Shown: piece after piece, positions 34,690-43,736 of the stretch
How positions within the stretch are numbered: position 1 is the stretch's first letter
Layout: each line of letters begins with the position of its first letter
Assembly: GCA_023384415.1 (NCBI GenBank)
Contig: JAHDWJ010000018.1
Coordinates: forward strand, 1-64,000
DNA: 64,000 bases
DNA from: Anaerolineae bacterium
Lineage (GTDB): Bacteria; Chloroflexota; Anaerolineae; Promineifilales; Promineifilaceae
Direction: 5' to 3'
Position numbers and translations under genes: made by a program
The notes under the pieces: model-generated
Database searches by the model: none
Seen by the model: the letters and a program-made list of their open reading frames with translations, nothing else
What the model was told of the DNA's origin: nothing

Positions 34690-34699
34690 TTCGTACAGG

Positions 34700-34802
34700 G
34701 GTACGGCCGTTTTTCTTCGCGCAGTTGTGGGGGGGAACGGCCGTTTTTGTTGGAGACACGGCCGTTTCCCTTCACGCAGTTGTGGTGGGAAACGACCGTT
34801 TC
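34700..34802. repeat. Second tandem ACGGCCGT repeat block
   Basis: Three ACGGCCGT octamers at about 34703, 34737 and 34759 separated by CTTCGCGCAGTTGTGG and TTGTTGGAGAC segments, matching 33905-34030. The last expected octamer has decayed to ACGACCGT (34793). It sits between DUF4926 and the ABC permease. Confidence 0.85.
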
Positions 34803-34806
34803 TATT

Positions 34807-37221
34807 CTACCCATAGGCCAGGCTTTCCCGGACGCTGATGCGGGTGGCCCGGCGGGCGGGCAGGATGGAGGCCAGGGTGGAGAGGATCAAGATGGTGAGG
34901 AGCCAGGTGAATAGGGCAGTGTGGTTAAAAGCAAAGGATAGGTCAGCTTCTAACATGGTTTGGCCTAGCCGCCGGGCCATGGGCTGGGCCAGCAGGTAGG
35001 CGATGGGCGCGGCCGCGAACCAACTCAACACTCCTTGCAGCACCCCCTCTAAGAGAAACATCCCCATAATCACCCTGGAGCGGGCCCCAATCGCCCGCAG
35101 CACCCCAATTTCCCGTGTTCGCTCCACCACACTGATCCCCAACGATCCCATCAGCCCAATCCCCCCCACACAAGCCATCAACAGGGAGAGTCCCAGTAGC
35201 ATCTGCTCCACTGAGGCAAACTGGTTCTCTACATCCCGCCGCTCCTCTAATTTTATCGTGGTGGTGTATAGGTCAATGGGGATCCCGGCCTCACTAAGGC
35301 GACTTTTTAACTGATCAGACGCGGCCGCCACCGTCACCATCCCCTTCTCATCTGTTTGCACATACACCTGGGTACCCACCCCTGTTCGCCCCGTCGCGGT
35401 CGCTGCTGCCGCCAATGGGGCATAAACCGGCTCCACGGCAAAGCCGATGTCATACAGCTCCTTATACAGACCCACTACCTGCCATGCCGACACCCCCAAT
35501 TCCCCTAAATCAAGGTCAACCGTATCACCCACGGCCACCCCATTTTTTCGGGCCGTCTCCTGGTTGATGACGATGACCTGGGCTGCGTCATCAGGTTGCA
35601 GCCAGCGGCCGCTCACTATCAGCGGCCGCCGCATGGTGGTATCTGGGGGGATGCCCAAAAGCTGTGCCCCCAACCCGGCCGAATCTGGCAGCCGCTCCCC
35701 ATCCCGGAGCAGGGCTACGTTGCGGCTGTACCACAACTCCGCTGCTGTCACCCCCGGTAATGTTTCCGCCAGAGGTAAAACCTGTGCGGCCGCGACCTCC
35801 TCCCCAAACCCGATGCGGAAATCATACCCTCGCCGGGCCATATCCTGGTCCAGGGTGAGATTGGTGGAAGAGACCAGGCTCATCACCATCAGGTACGTCA
35901 CCCCGGCGGTTGTCAGCACCAGCAGGGTCAGAGTCAGACGCCCTTTGCGCCGAAATAGATTGCCCAACGCGGCCGCGAACAGGGTGGGTAAAAACCGTTC
36001 TCCTACCCAATCTACCAGTCGGTCAAAGCGGCCGCTGCCAAAATCATGGCCCAACCCATAACTGGCAATCGCTTCCCGCACGCTGATCCCTGCCCCCCGC
36101 CAAACCGGCCACAACGCCGCCAACAGCGGTGCAATCAACGCGGCCCCAATCTGAAAAACCACAGCTCGCCAGGAAAAGCGGAAAACATCATAATCAATAT
36201 TAAAAATGTTAAGAAACCAGCGGCTGGCATAAAAAGCAGTCACCAGCCCCAGCGGCAGAGCGATAAGCAGGGCCAACACCCCATACCCCACTACCCCCAC
36301 CAGATATACCCGGATAATTACCCCACTGCCACCGCCAATCGCCTTCATCACCCCAATCTGGTCCGTCTGCTGGGTGATCATCGCTGTCATGGTATTGATC
36401 ACCAGCACCACGCTGAGAAATAGGGAGACGATAGCCATCACCTGCATTACCACCGTCACCCCTTCCACAAACATCCGCCCCCAATGCCGATCCGGCTCCT
36501 GGTAGATAGAAACCAGTACCGCAACCCCCTGCTGGCTGAGACGGGCACGGATTTCGCCCGCCACTTCCTGGGCCAATGTTTCGCTGTACGGTTCTACCTG
36601 AACCAATAGCTGCCCATACTGCCCAGCGGGAATGCCAAATAGCTCCAGCCCGGTGGCATCGGTGAAGAAGTGAGGTTGGCCGCCAAAAAGGGGTGGGGGA
36701 ACGAAGGGATGGCGCACCAGGCCGTTAATGGTGAATGATTGGGCTTCACCCCCCAGCTCAACAATGAGGGCATCCCCCAGACCCAGGTTAAAAAATTGAC
36801 TGGTCAGCCGCTCTACCCCAATCTGGCGACCGCCCGGCCACGCCCCTTCTTTTAACTCCAGCCGGTCATACACCTGGTTTTGATAATCCCCGCGCATCAC
36901 CAGGGTTGCCAGCTTCCATTCTTTATCGGGTTGCAGCTTGTAGCGGATAGATAGCTGGTTGACCGGGTCTATGGCGACGACACCAGGTATCTCTTCGAGG
37001 GCTGCGGCCGCGGCCGCGTCCACCGTGTCTCGTAAAATAATATTAAGATGAGACGGGGCCACCGCCCGATGCGCTCCATCCATCCCCGTCAATAGCTGAT
37101 CCACCAGGCCAAAAATCGTCCCAATCGCCAAAACACCAACGGCAATACTCAATACCGCCAACAAGCTCCGCACCTTGTTGTGCCACAAATCAGACCACAC
37201 TTTATGCCAGATAACGTTCAT
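34807..37221 (-). CDS. ABC transporter permease (FtsX/MacB family, duplicated)
   Basis: 804 aa. N-terminal helix with the MacB-PCD start (KVWSDLWHNKVRSLLAVLSI), a large external domain (about 60-260), three helices (about 265-385), then a second half beginning ALGNLFRRKGRLTLTLLV, another external domain and three helices with the GVLRAIGARSRVI motif. Two FtsX modules in one chain correspond to a full permease. It is likely a lipoprotein- or peptide-type exporter with the ATPase encoded upstream (37296). Nine GCGGCCGC copies lie in the gene. Confidence 0.9.
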   Translation of the reverse strand: MNVIWHKVWSDLWHNKVRSLLAVLSIAVGVLAIGTIFGLVDQLLTGMDGAHRAVAPSHLNIILRDTVDAAAAAALEEIPGVVAIDPVNQLSIRYKLQPDKEWKLATLVMRGDYQNQVYDRLELKEGAWPGGRQIGVERLTSQFFNLGLGDALIVELGGEAQSFTINGLVRHPFVPPPLFGGQPHFFTDATGLELFGIPAGQYGQLLVQVEPYSETLAQEVAGEIRARLSQQGVAVLVSIYQEPDRHWGRMFVEGVTVVMQVMAIVSLFLSVVLVINTMTAMITQQTDQIGVMKAIGGGSGVIIRVYLVGVVGYGVLALLIALPLGLVTAFYASRWFLNIFNIDYDVFRFSWRAVVFQIGAALIAPLLAALWPVWRGAGISVREAIASYGLGHDFGSGRFDRLVDWVGERFLPTLFAAALGNLFRRKGRLTLTLLVLTTAGVTYLMVMSLVSSTNLTLDQDMARRGYDFRIGFGEEVAAAQVLPLAETLPGVTAAELWYSRNVALLRDGERLPDSAGLGAQLLGIPPDTTMRRPLIVSGRWLQPDDAAQVIVINQETARKNGVAVGDTVDLDLGELGVSAWQVVGLYKELYDIGFAVEPVYAPLAAAATATGRTGVGTQVYVQTDEKGMVTVAAASDQLKSRLSEAGIPIDLYTTTIKLEERRDVENQFASVEQMLLGLSLLMACVGGIGLMGSLGISVVERTREIGVLRAIGARSRVIMGMFLLEGVLQGVLSWFAAAPIAYLLAQPMARRLGQTMLEADLSFAFNHTALFTWLLTILILSTLASILPARRATRISVRESLAYG

Positions 37222-37295
37222 AGGCGTTTGCGCGTTTGCGAGTAAGCCAGTAGGCGAGGTACTCTGTCAACTCCTCACACCTCACTCCTCACACC

Positions 37296-37982
37296 TCAGT
37301 CCTCATCCCTCAACCTTCCATTCTCAATTAACAGTTGTCGCCCCGCCTGCCTGGCCAACTGGCGGTCATGCGTTACCATAACCAGGGTCTTTCCCTGGTC
37401 AATCAGATGGCAAAAAACAGCAAACACATCTGCTGAGGTGCGGGCATCCAGGTTGCCGGTGGGTTCATCCGCCACAATCAGGGGGGGATCATTGGCCAGG
37501 GCGCGGGCGATGGCCGCTCGCTGCTGCTGCCCACCGGAGACCTGACTGGGCAGTTTATGGGCCTGATCGGCCAGCCCTACCAGCTCCAGTAACTGCATCG
37601 CCCGCTCTCGCCGGGCCTCCCGGCCCAACTTGCCCACAAAATCCATAGGCAAGATGACGTTTTGCAGCAGGTTGAGGGCGGGCAGCAGTTGGAAAAATTG
37701 GAAAACAATGCCCAAATTTTCGCCCCGCCATTGGGCCAGTTGGTTTTCGCTGAGGGTGTGTAAGGTGCGCCCATTGATCCGCACCACCCCAGATGTAGGG
37801 TGATCAATGCCGGTGATCATGTTCAACAGGGTAGATTTGCCATTGCCCGATGGCCCCACCACAGCCACAAATTCCCCCGGTTGAATGGCGAAACTGATCC
37901 CTTTTAGCACCTCAACCTCGTGATCCCCCACATGATAATTTTTATAAACCTCTTCAACCTGGACGATGGGATTATTGGGCAT
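37296..37982 (-). CDS. ABC transporter ATP-binding protein (LolD/MacB type)
   Basis: 228 aa. Walker A GPSGNGKST, Q-loop FQFFQLLP, signature VSGGQQQR, Walker B LIVADEPTGNLD and the His switch MVTHDR are all present. It is the first gene of a two-gene unit with the permease 75 bp downstream. Small ATPases with this spacing and a duplicated FtsX partner drive mechanotransmission export. The gap between them holds a run of CTCACACCTCA repeats. Confidence 0.94.
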   Translation of the reverse strand: MPNNPIVQVEEVYKNYHVGDHEVEVLKGISFAIQPGEFVAVVGPSGNGKSTLLNMITGIDHPTSGVVRINGRTLHTLSENQLAQWRGENLGIVFQFFQLLPALNLLQNVILPMDFVGKLGREARRERAMQLLELVGLADQAHKLPSQVSGGQQQRAAIARALANDPPLIVADEPTGNLDARTSADVFAVFCHLIDQGKTLVMVTHDRQLARQAGRQLLIENGRLRDED

Positions 37983-38012
37983 GGTTTACCTGTTTTGGGA
38001 ATGGGAGTTTGC

Positions 38013-38042
38013 GTTGACCGCCGTCAGCCGTTAGCGGTCAAC
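38013..38042. repeat. Hairpin GTTGACCGC of a dispersed family
   Basis: GTTGACCGC (38013-38021) and GCGGTCAAC (38034-38042) are perfect arms around CGTCAGCCGTTA. It overlaps the carotenoid oxygenase stop. Related GACCGC/GACGG motifs occur at 41101-41125, 53318-53372 and 53709-53735. Confidence 0.65.
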
Positions 38043-39461
38043 GTTCAAACGAAAATATTCCCCATGGTAGCCAAAAAGGACAGGGTGGGGAATTTCGGCC
38101 CGGCCGATTTCGTCAAAGGTGTGGGCATCGAGAATGAGCAGGAAAGAGTTCCCCTGGGCTGCGTTTAAGACAACCGAAAGGATAACCCCATCATCTTCAG
38201 CGGTATGGTCTGGCGCGGCCGCAAAAACTGGCTCACCGGGATAACAATTTTCCTCGTACCAGATTTGGGCCTGCCGGGTAGCCATATCTACTTTCACAAG
38301 CTGGTTATAAAACCCCTGCCGCTGCCGGGGGTTGATGCTAGAAGCATACACATACCGGTAATTTGGGTTGTTGTTGTACCGTTCATAATCAAAACGGGGC
38401 AGCTCCATACATTGTTCAGAGATAGTTTCCCAGGTGACTGGCTGCTGTTTAGCTTTTAGCGGCAGCCGGTAACGGCGCAGCTTGCCGAACGGTATCTCCA
38501 TCTGGGGCTGCTCTAATCTCCGCAAATAATACGCTTTCAGAATGTCGGCGTCAGGGTAAGCTACGATGTCGAAAATGAGTTCATCCCCCTGCTCAAAGGC
38601 GTTGACATGGTGAAAGGCAAAGAAGGGGTCCGTCTTATATCGGGCCACGACTTCCCCGGTGAACCGATTGAGAAGGGTGATGGGGGTGCCCCGTTGGGGT
38701 TTCCAGGTGAAATTTTCGATGTAAGGGCGCAGCCAGAGGAGCAGGCTGAGAGGGTTGACCACCAGGGGAAATTCGGTGAGGATGATGTAATTTTGGCTCA
38801 TGCCAAAGCTGTGCATGTAAGCGGGCTGCCTGACTGGTACCTGGCCAACGCATTGGGGCGCGGCCGCGCCGATCATCTGGTACAACCGGTAATGGCTCAT
38901 CCGGTGGTAGCGGGTGACCACATTGTAAACGGTGTCCCGGGCAAAATCGAAATGGGGATGCACCGTCGTCATTTGCCCGGTGGTTCCTGCTTCATAGCTA
39001 AAAACCCCCACCGATTCGAGCGTTTCCGGGTCAAATTGAACCTGAATGGGGGTCTCGGCCAGGGCGAGATATTGGTTGGCTATCTGGGTAATATTGACTT
39101 TGGCACTGTCGGTGATTTTGGGGGAGAAGATGGCCATCACCCGTTGGAAAAAGTCGCGGCATGGGTCAGTGGCAAATTCGGAGTAGGTGATGCGCCCTGT
39201 CTCTTGAGCGGACCGGTAGGCGTTGGTCTCTAAAAATTTGTTGGCATAAGCGACGCGGCCGCCAGCAAAAGAAAATTTATGCAGCATTGCCAGCCCATCA
39301 AACCAATGGCGATAACGCTGCTCCCCCACCTGGAATGTACCCGGCCCATTGCGTAACAATGTGCCCGTTAGCCAGGAAGGAACCACCCCCTGCACCGGCA
39401 GTGACTCCAGGGTAATCTCCCGGTCTGATTGGCCAAACCCCAGGTCAAATACCTTAGACAT
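38031..39461 (-). CDS. Carotenoid oxygenase (RPE65/apocarotenoid dioxygenase family)
   Basis: 476 aa, a seven-bladed propeller enzyme. Four iron-binding His are visible in context: [30 protein letters not shown] and the C-terminal FGYHGEYF. The N-terminal NGPGTFQVG and [14 protein letters not shown] motifs are typical. It cleaves conjugated C=C bonds of carotenoids to aldehydes. Its start overlaps the end of the CrtI-like gene by 8 bp, so the two are translationally coupled and likely act on the same polyene. Confidence 0.92.
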   Translation of the reverse strand: MSKVFDLGFGQSDREITLESLPVQGVVPSWLTGTLLRNGPGTFQVGEQRYRHWFDGLAMLHKFSFAGGRVAYANKFLETNAYRSAQETGRITYSEFATDPCRDFFQRVMAIFSPKITDSAKVNITQIANQYLALAETPIQVQFDPETLESVGVFSYEAGTTGQMTTVHPHFDFARDTVYNVVTRYHRMSHYRLYQMIGAAAPQCVGQVPVRQPAYMHSFGMSQNYIILTEFPLVVNPLSLLLWLRPYIENFTWKPQRGTPITLLNRFTGEVVARYKTDPFFAFHHVNAFEQGDELIFDIVAYPDADILKAYYLRRLEQPQMEIPFGKLRRYRLPLKAKQQPVTWETISEQCMELPRFDYERYNNNPNYRYVYASSINPRQRQGFYNQLVKVDMATRQAQIWYEENCYPGEPVFAAAPDHTAEDDGVILSVVLNAAQGNSFLLILDAHTFDEIGRAEIPHPVLFGYHGEYFRLNVDR

Positions 39462-40959
39462 ATACCTTTTCCTTTACTCCTACCGGTGTGGGATCAATCA
39501 GTTCCGCGGCAATTTTACCGGAAGCTAACACCGAAGGAACCCCAGCCCCTGGATGGGTGCCGGCCCCGACGAAATAGAGGTTGGCGAACTCCTCAGAGCG
39601 GTTATGCGGCCGCAGCCAGGCCGATTGCAGCAAAGTTGGTTGCACGGAAAAGGCCGCTCCCCGGTAACTGTTTAACGTATTTTGGAAATGGCGCGGGTCA
39701 ATCTGATGCTCGGCAACAATATTGGCCTGCAAATCAGGCAGATAATTGTCTTCCAAAAATTGCATCAGCCGGTCCCGGTAGGGCCGGGCCATCTGTGCCC
39801 AATCGGTGGGCGATTCCAGGTTAGGTACCAGGGAAAGGACATAAAAAGATTCACACCCCGGTGGGGCAATAGAAGCATCCGTGAGGGTGGGCATGTGCAG
39901 GTAAAGCGAAAAATCTTCCGGCAATTGTCGGCCTGAAAATACATCTCGAAGCAGCCCTTTGTACCGCTGGTTTAAGATAATGTTGTGATGATGTAGTTGG
40001 CTGTCCAGGTAACGCCGCTTTGTACCAAAATAGATAACCACCAGCGACATGCTATATTTAAGCCAATCAAGGCGGCGATTGGTATACTTTTTGCGGTAAG
40101 GGGTGGGAATGAGGTGGCGATAGGTGAACGCCACATCTCCATTACACACCACCACATCTGCTTCTACCCGGCTGCCATCGGCCAGCCGCACCCCGCTAAC
40201 TTTATCCCCATTGATCAAAATTTCCGCTACTTCCGTTTCCAGATGTACTTGAACCCCAAGCTCATCCATCAAGCGGCCAAAGGCGTTGACAATAGCCCCG
40301 GTGCCCCCCAACGCATAATACACCCCATACGTTTTCTCAAACTGGACAATGAGAGAATAGATGGCTGGGGTGTCAAGTGGGCTGCCGCCGATGAGCAGGG
40401 GATGGAAGGAGAAGACACGGCGCAGAAACTCATCTTTGACGAAGCGGGAAACAAAGCCGTAACTTCCTTGAAATGCTCCCAGCCGCATCACATCGGGCAT
40501 AATTTTGAGCATGTCGGCTAATTTGAGGAAGGGTTTATCGGTATAAGGGTGAAAAGCATTAAAAATAGCAATGGTGCGCTCAATGAAGCGGCGATACCCC
40601 TCTTTGGCCGACGGGTTGAACCGTTCAATCTCGGCCAGCATGTCATCCATCTGGTGGTAATAGTTGAAGGGGCGCCCTTCAGCGTCAAAGATGCGGTAAA
40701 ACGGATCGAGTGGCACCAGGGTCATATACTCTTGCCGCTGCCGTCCGGCCGCCTGGAATATTTCATCAAACATGTAAGGAGCAGTGATGACGGTTGGCCC
40801 GCCGTCAAACTTAAACCCGTTGATCTCATATTGATAAGCGCGGCCGCCTAACTGATCCCGCTTCTCCAATAAAGTAACCTTGTGCCCCTTCGCCGCCAAC
40901 CGAATCGCGGCCGCCATTCCCCCAAAGCCGCTGCCAATGACGATGATCTTCTGCTTCAT
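39454..40959 (-). CDS. Phytoene desaturase / carotenoid isomerase family protein (CrtI-like)
   Basis: 501 aa from ATG 40959 with GGGGAG before it (an upstream ATG at 40995 adds 12 residues). Dinucleotide-binding [20 protein letters not shown] at residues 5-24, then [20 protein letters not shown], and the C-terminal FAD signature [20 protein letters not shown]. It introduces or isomerises double bonds of carotenoids. Coupled to the carotenoid oxygenase gene. No phytoene synthase is seen in the window, so the rest of the pathway is elsewhere. Confidence 0.93.
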   Translation of the reverse strand: MKQKIIVIGSGFGGMAAAIRLAAKGHKVTLLEKRDQLGGRAYQYEINGFKFDGGPTVITAPYMFDEIFQAAGRQRQEYMTLVPLDPFYRIFDAEGRPFNYYHQMDDMLAEIERFNPSAKEGYRRFIERTIAIFNAFHPYTDKPFLKLADMLKIMPDVMRLGAFQGSYGFVSRFVKDEFLRRVFSFHPLLIGGSPLDTPAIYSLIVQFEKTYGVYYALGGTGAIVNAFGRLMDELGVQVHLETEVAEILINGDKVSGVRLADGSRVEADVVVCNGDVAFTYRHLIPTPYRKKYTNRRLDWLKYSMSLVVIYFGTKRRYLDSQLHHHNIILNQRYKGLLRDVFSGRQLPEDFSLYLHMPTLTDASIAPPGCESFYVLSLVPNLESPTDWAQMARPYRDRLMQFLEDNYLPDLQANIVAEHQIDPRHFQNTLNSYRGAAFSVQPTLLQSAWLRPHNRSEEFANLYFVGAGTHPGAGVPSVLASGKIAAELIDPTPVGVKEKVYV

Positions 40960-41205
40960 CTCTCCCCCCCGTACCCTTTTCAAGACCTGTGACAATAATT
41001 TGTCTAATCATTGTACACTATTTGTCCATATTTGCGAATGGCTGTTGATCTTTTGTTAAGGAATGGGGGATGGTTCGCCTTCATGGCAATAGTGACTGAC
41101 AAATTTCTGACCGCAGACGGCTGACGCCAGATCGCCCACAAGGGGCAGTGTGGCAAAGGGGCAAAGGGGCAAAGGAGCAGATTAAATAGCAGTCAGCCGT
41201 CAGCG

Positions 41206-41271
41206 TCAGAAACGCCGCAATCCCTTGAATCGCTTAAAAAGGAGCTGGGGGTTGCCGATGAGCCAGCGTGA
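41206..41271 (+). pseudogene. C-terminal remnant of a YefM-type antitoxin
   Basis: In the frame before YoeB, SETPQSLESLKKELGVADEP followed by A and a stop (41269-41271) reads as an antitoxin tail whose stop overlaps the toxin start. Upstream the frame enters a CAGTCAGCCGTCAGCGTCAG repeat, and no start or DNA-binding domain exists. The N-terminal part has been lost. Confidence 0.55.
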
Positions 41272-41521
41272 GGCTGTATTTCATCCTGAATTTCGAGAGG
41301 ATTTGGCCTACTGGGTGAAACTGGACCGCAAGACAGCCCTGCAAGCGTTTATGCTCATTGAAGCTATTATGCGCGACCCGTTTGCCGGCTTGGGCAAACC
41401 GGAACGGCTCAAATACCTTGACGCTAACACCTGGTCGCGCCGATTAACCCAAGAACACCGCATCGTCTACTGGGTTACAGAGAGCCGAATAGAGTTTCTA
41501 CAGGGTCGTTACCATTACTAA
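41258..41521 (+). CDS. YoeB family mRNA interferase toxin
   Basis: 87 aa from ATG 41258 overlapping the antitoxin tail (a longer frame from 41225 exists). It has the Txe/YoeB features: HPEFREDLAYWV, ERLKYLDANTWSRRLTQEHR and the C-terminal FLQGRYHY with the catalytic His and terminal Tyr. YoeB cuts mRNA in the ribosomal A site. Because the antitoxin is truncated, the toxin should be unopposed unless inactive or neutralised elsewhere. It overlaps the end of the minus-strand regulator by 24 bp. Confidence 0.88.
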   Translation: MSQREAVFHPEFREDLAYWVKLDRKTALQAFMLIEAIMRDPFAGLGKPERLKYLDANTWSRRLTQEHRIVYWVTESRIEFLQGRYHY

Positions 41522-43156
41522 ACGGGCCAGGGTCGCGGCCGCAGCCAGGAGTTGTTCCCGGGCCGGTTGCAGCCGGGCGGCTGCTTCCGGGGATGCGGCC
41601 GCCTGCTGGTCCAGCCGGGCCACCGCCTGCCTATACCAGAGCCGCCCCAACGCGGCCGCAAACAAGGCAAACCCCGCCTGGTTCGTCTGTTCAGCCCAGA
41701 GTAAAGCCGCCCGTAAATTTCCCTGCTCTGCGGCCAGCGGCTCTACCGGTTCCTTACAATCGGGAACGCCCCACCCCTGTTCCGTTTGCTGTAAAAGCTG
41801 CTGGTAATAGGTGAAATGGTGCGCCTGCGCGGCCGCTCTTTCCCCCGCTGCGTCCAATTTTTCCCCGGCAAATTGCCGGATCATCTCCAGCAAATCATAC
41901 CGGCTCTGCTCTTCCACCGCCGGGCGAACAGCTACCAGCGACTTATCTACCAGTTCGGCGTGGCCGCAAAAAAAGGTGGCCGCGTCCATCTGGCTCACAA
42001 ATTGGGCCGCCGCCTGTGTCCACCCCCCATGAAACAGTGCCAGACGAGGCAGCAGTTCTCGTGCTTCGGGCGAAAGAAACTGATAACTCCATTCGATGGT
42101 TGCCTGTAACGTCTGCTGCCGGGTGGGGGCGGTGCGGCTGCCGCTGGTCAGATAGCGCAAAGCCTGGGGCAGCCGGGCAGCGATTTCGGCGGGGGTGAAT
42201 TGGGCGATATTGGCGGCCGCCAGCTCTAAGGCTAAGGGAATCCCATCCAGATACCGGCAAATGACGGCTACTGCCGCCATGTTACTAACAGTAAGACGAA
42301 AATGGGGGTTCGCGGCCGCGGCCCGTTCACAAAAGAGCGCAATAGCTGCATATTGGTACCACATCTCCGGCGTCGTGCCCGGCTCCCGCCAGGCAGTATC
42401 AGGGAAAGGCAGCGGGAGCACAGGGTAGCGCATCTCTCCATTCACCCGCAGCGGCTCCCGGCTGGTGGTTATAATTACCAACTGGGGGCAAAGGCGCAGC
42501 AGCCGTTCCGTCAGGTGGGCACAACTTTCCAGCAAATGTTCACAGTTATCCAGCAGCAGCAGCACCGACCGGTTATGGAGATGGGCGGCAATCGTTTCGG
42601 GCAGCGGCTGCTCAACGGTGACCGGTACTGCCAGCAATGCGGCCAGGCGGGGCAAAAGCTGGCCTGGGTCAGACAGTTCGGCCAGTTCCGCCAGCCAGAT
42701 ACCGCCGGGAAACAGGGCAGTATGGACACATTGCCAGGCCAGATGGATCGCCAGCCGGGTTTTGCCACTTCCCCCAGGGCCAGTGAGGGTGATGAGCCGC
42801 TGCCCTGGTAACTGCTGCTGTAAATAAGCGGTTTCTTCAATCCGACCTACAAAAGAGTTGAAATAATGGGGTAAATTATGGGGGGGTGCGGCCGCGGGCT
42901 GTTGCGGCAGGGGGAGCTTATCCACCGGCTGCTCACCCAGCCCCGCCGCCACAAAATCCGCTCGTTGGCTCGTGGGAATTGCCAGACAATCAGCCAGCCG
43001 TTCCGCCATTGGTCGGGACGGCCGCCGTTCATCCTGTTCAATTTTCCGAATGGTAATCACGGCACAGCCCACCAACTGGGCTAACTGGGGCTGGGTCAAA
43101 TCCAACGCTTTCCGCTGCCGCCGCACCCAGTAACCAAAAGAAGCTGTATCGTTCAT
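41498..43156 (-). CDS. XRE-type regulator with NB-ARC ATPase, C-terminally short
   Basis: 552 aa. An N-terminal HTH (FGYWVRRQRKALDLTQPQLA, then VGCAVITIRKIEQDERRPS) precedes a Pro-rich linker and an NB-ARC/AAA ATPase: Walker A GPGGSGKTRLA, Walker B VLLLLDNCEHLL and the TSREPLRV sensor. Such STAND proteins usually continue with several hundred residues of TPRs; here the frame ends in an Ala-rich helix that meets the YoeB stop region. TPR-rich sequence of the expected kind occurs separately at 43701-44885. This may be a shortened gene or a different subfamily. Seven GCGGCCGC octamers encode Ala-rich helix turns. Confidence 0.85.
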   Translation of the reverse strand: MNDTASFGYWVRRQRKALDLTQPQLAQLVGCAVITIRKIEQDERRPSRPMAERLADCLAIPTSQRADFVAAGLGEQPVDKLPLPQQPAAAPPHNLPHYFNSFVGRIEETAYLQQQLPGQRLITLTGPGGSGKTRLAIHLAWQCVHTALFPGGIWLAELAELSDPGQLLPRLAALLAVPVTVEQPLPETIAAHLHNRSVLLLLDNCEHLLESCAHLTERLLRLCPQLVIITTSREPLRVNGEMRYPVLPLPFPDTAWREPGTTPEMWYQYAAIALFCERAAAANPHFRLTVSNMAAVAVICRYLDGIPLALELAAANIAQFTPAEIAARLPQALRYLTSGSRTAPTRQQTLQATIEWSYQFLSPEARELLPRLALFHGGWTQAAAQFVSQMDAATFFCGHAELVDKSLVAVRPAVEEQSRYDLLEMIRQFAGEKLDAAGERAAAQAHHFTYYQQLLQQTEQGWGVPDCKEPVEPLAAEQGNLRAALLWAEQTNQAGFALFAAALGRLWYRQAVARLDQQAAASPEAAARLQPAREQLLAAAATLARLVMVTTL

Positions 43157-43337
43157 TCTGTATCCCTTTTGTATCGCTAACCGTTACCCGCGCCGGGTTT
43201 ATCTATGCTTTAATAAAACCATCTGAGCGATGAGGCGTGAGGAGTGAGAAGGGTGTAGGCGTATCCCCCTTTCATTATCGGTCTTTCGTCCTTGAACTAT
43301 CTTAACTCAACCCACCTTATTGATAAAGGAGCAAAAA

Positions 43338-43736
43338 ATGTTTGAAGTAGAACAATTCGATCGTCAAATCCCCCATCTGATCATTGCCTGGTCTAAGGCG
43401 ATGCGCGGCGGATACAGCATTGTTCAAGTAATGGAAGCGACGGCTCAGATGGAGCGCACTCAGCAGCCGCTTGACACCCAAAATGAATTTACCGCTTTGC
43501 AGGCTGTAGAATCGGTACCTTATGCGGATGTCAACCCCGCGGCCGCGCAGTTTGCCCAGGTTGTGCGTGAATTTAAAGAAACTGGTTCTTTATTGACCGC
43601 CCTGGAAAATTTGCAGCAGCGGCTTCCCGGCAGCAATCTGGCCCTGGTAATGGATACCATCAAAGCCCACCGGCAAGTTGGTGGCAACCTGGCTGATATT
43701 CTAGAGGTGCTGGGGCTGGTGCTGGCGCAGCGGTAA
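43338..43736 (+). CDS. Soluble type II secretion system F (T2SSF)-like domain protein
   Basis: 132 aa from ATG 43338 (AAGGAG seven bases upstream). Helices HLIIAWSKAMRGGYSIVQVM, then FKETGSLLTALENLQQRLPG and QVGGNLADILEVLG match one cytoplasmic F-domain of GspF/TadB/TadC proteins, but there are no membrane helices and only one domain. TadB/TadC platforms normally carry three helices after this domain. It may be a regulator that binds a secretion ATPase or platform, or a remnant. Its end overlaps the minus-strand TPR gene by 36 bp. Confidence 0.65.
   Translation: MFEVEQFDRQIPHLIIAWSKAMRGGYSIVQVMEATAQMERTQQPLDTQNEFTALQAVESVPYADVNPAAAQFAQVVREFKETGSLLTALENLQQRLPGSNLALVMDTIKAHRQVGGNLADILEVLGLVLAQR

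Noticed and set aside
38607..39233. 208-codon plus-strand frame
   Set aside because: Antisense to the carotenoid oxygenase with its conserved histidines.
43320..43337. TTG start extending the T2SSF-like protein
   Set aside because: The ATG at 43338 has a well-placed AAGGAG; the extension contains that ribosome site.
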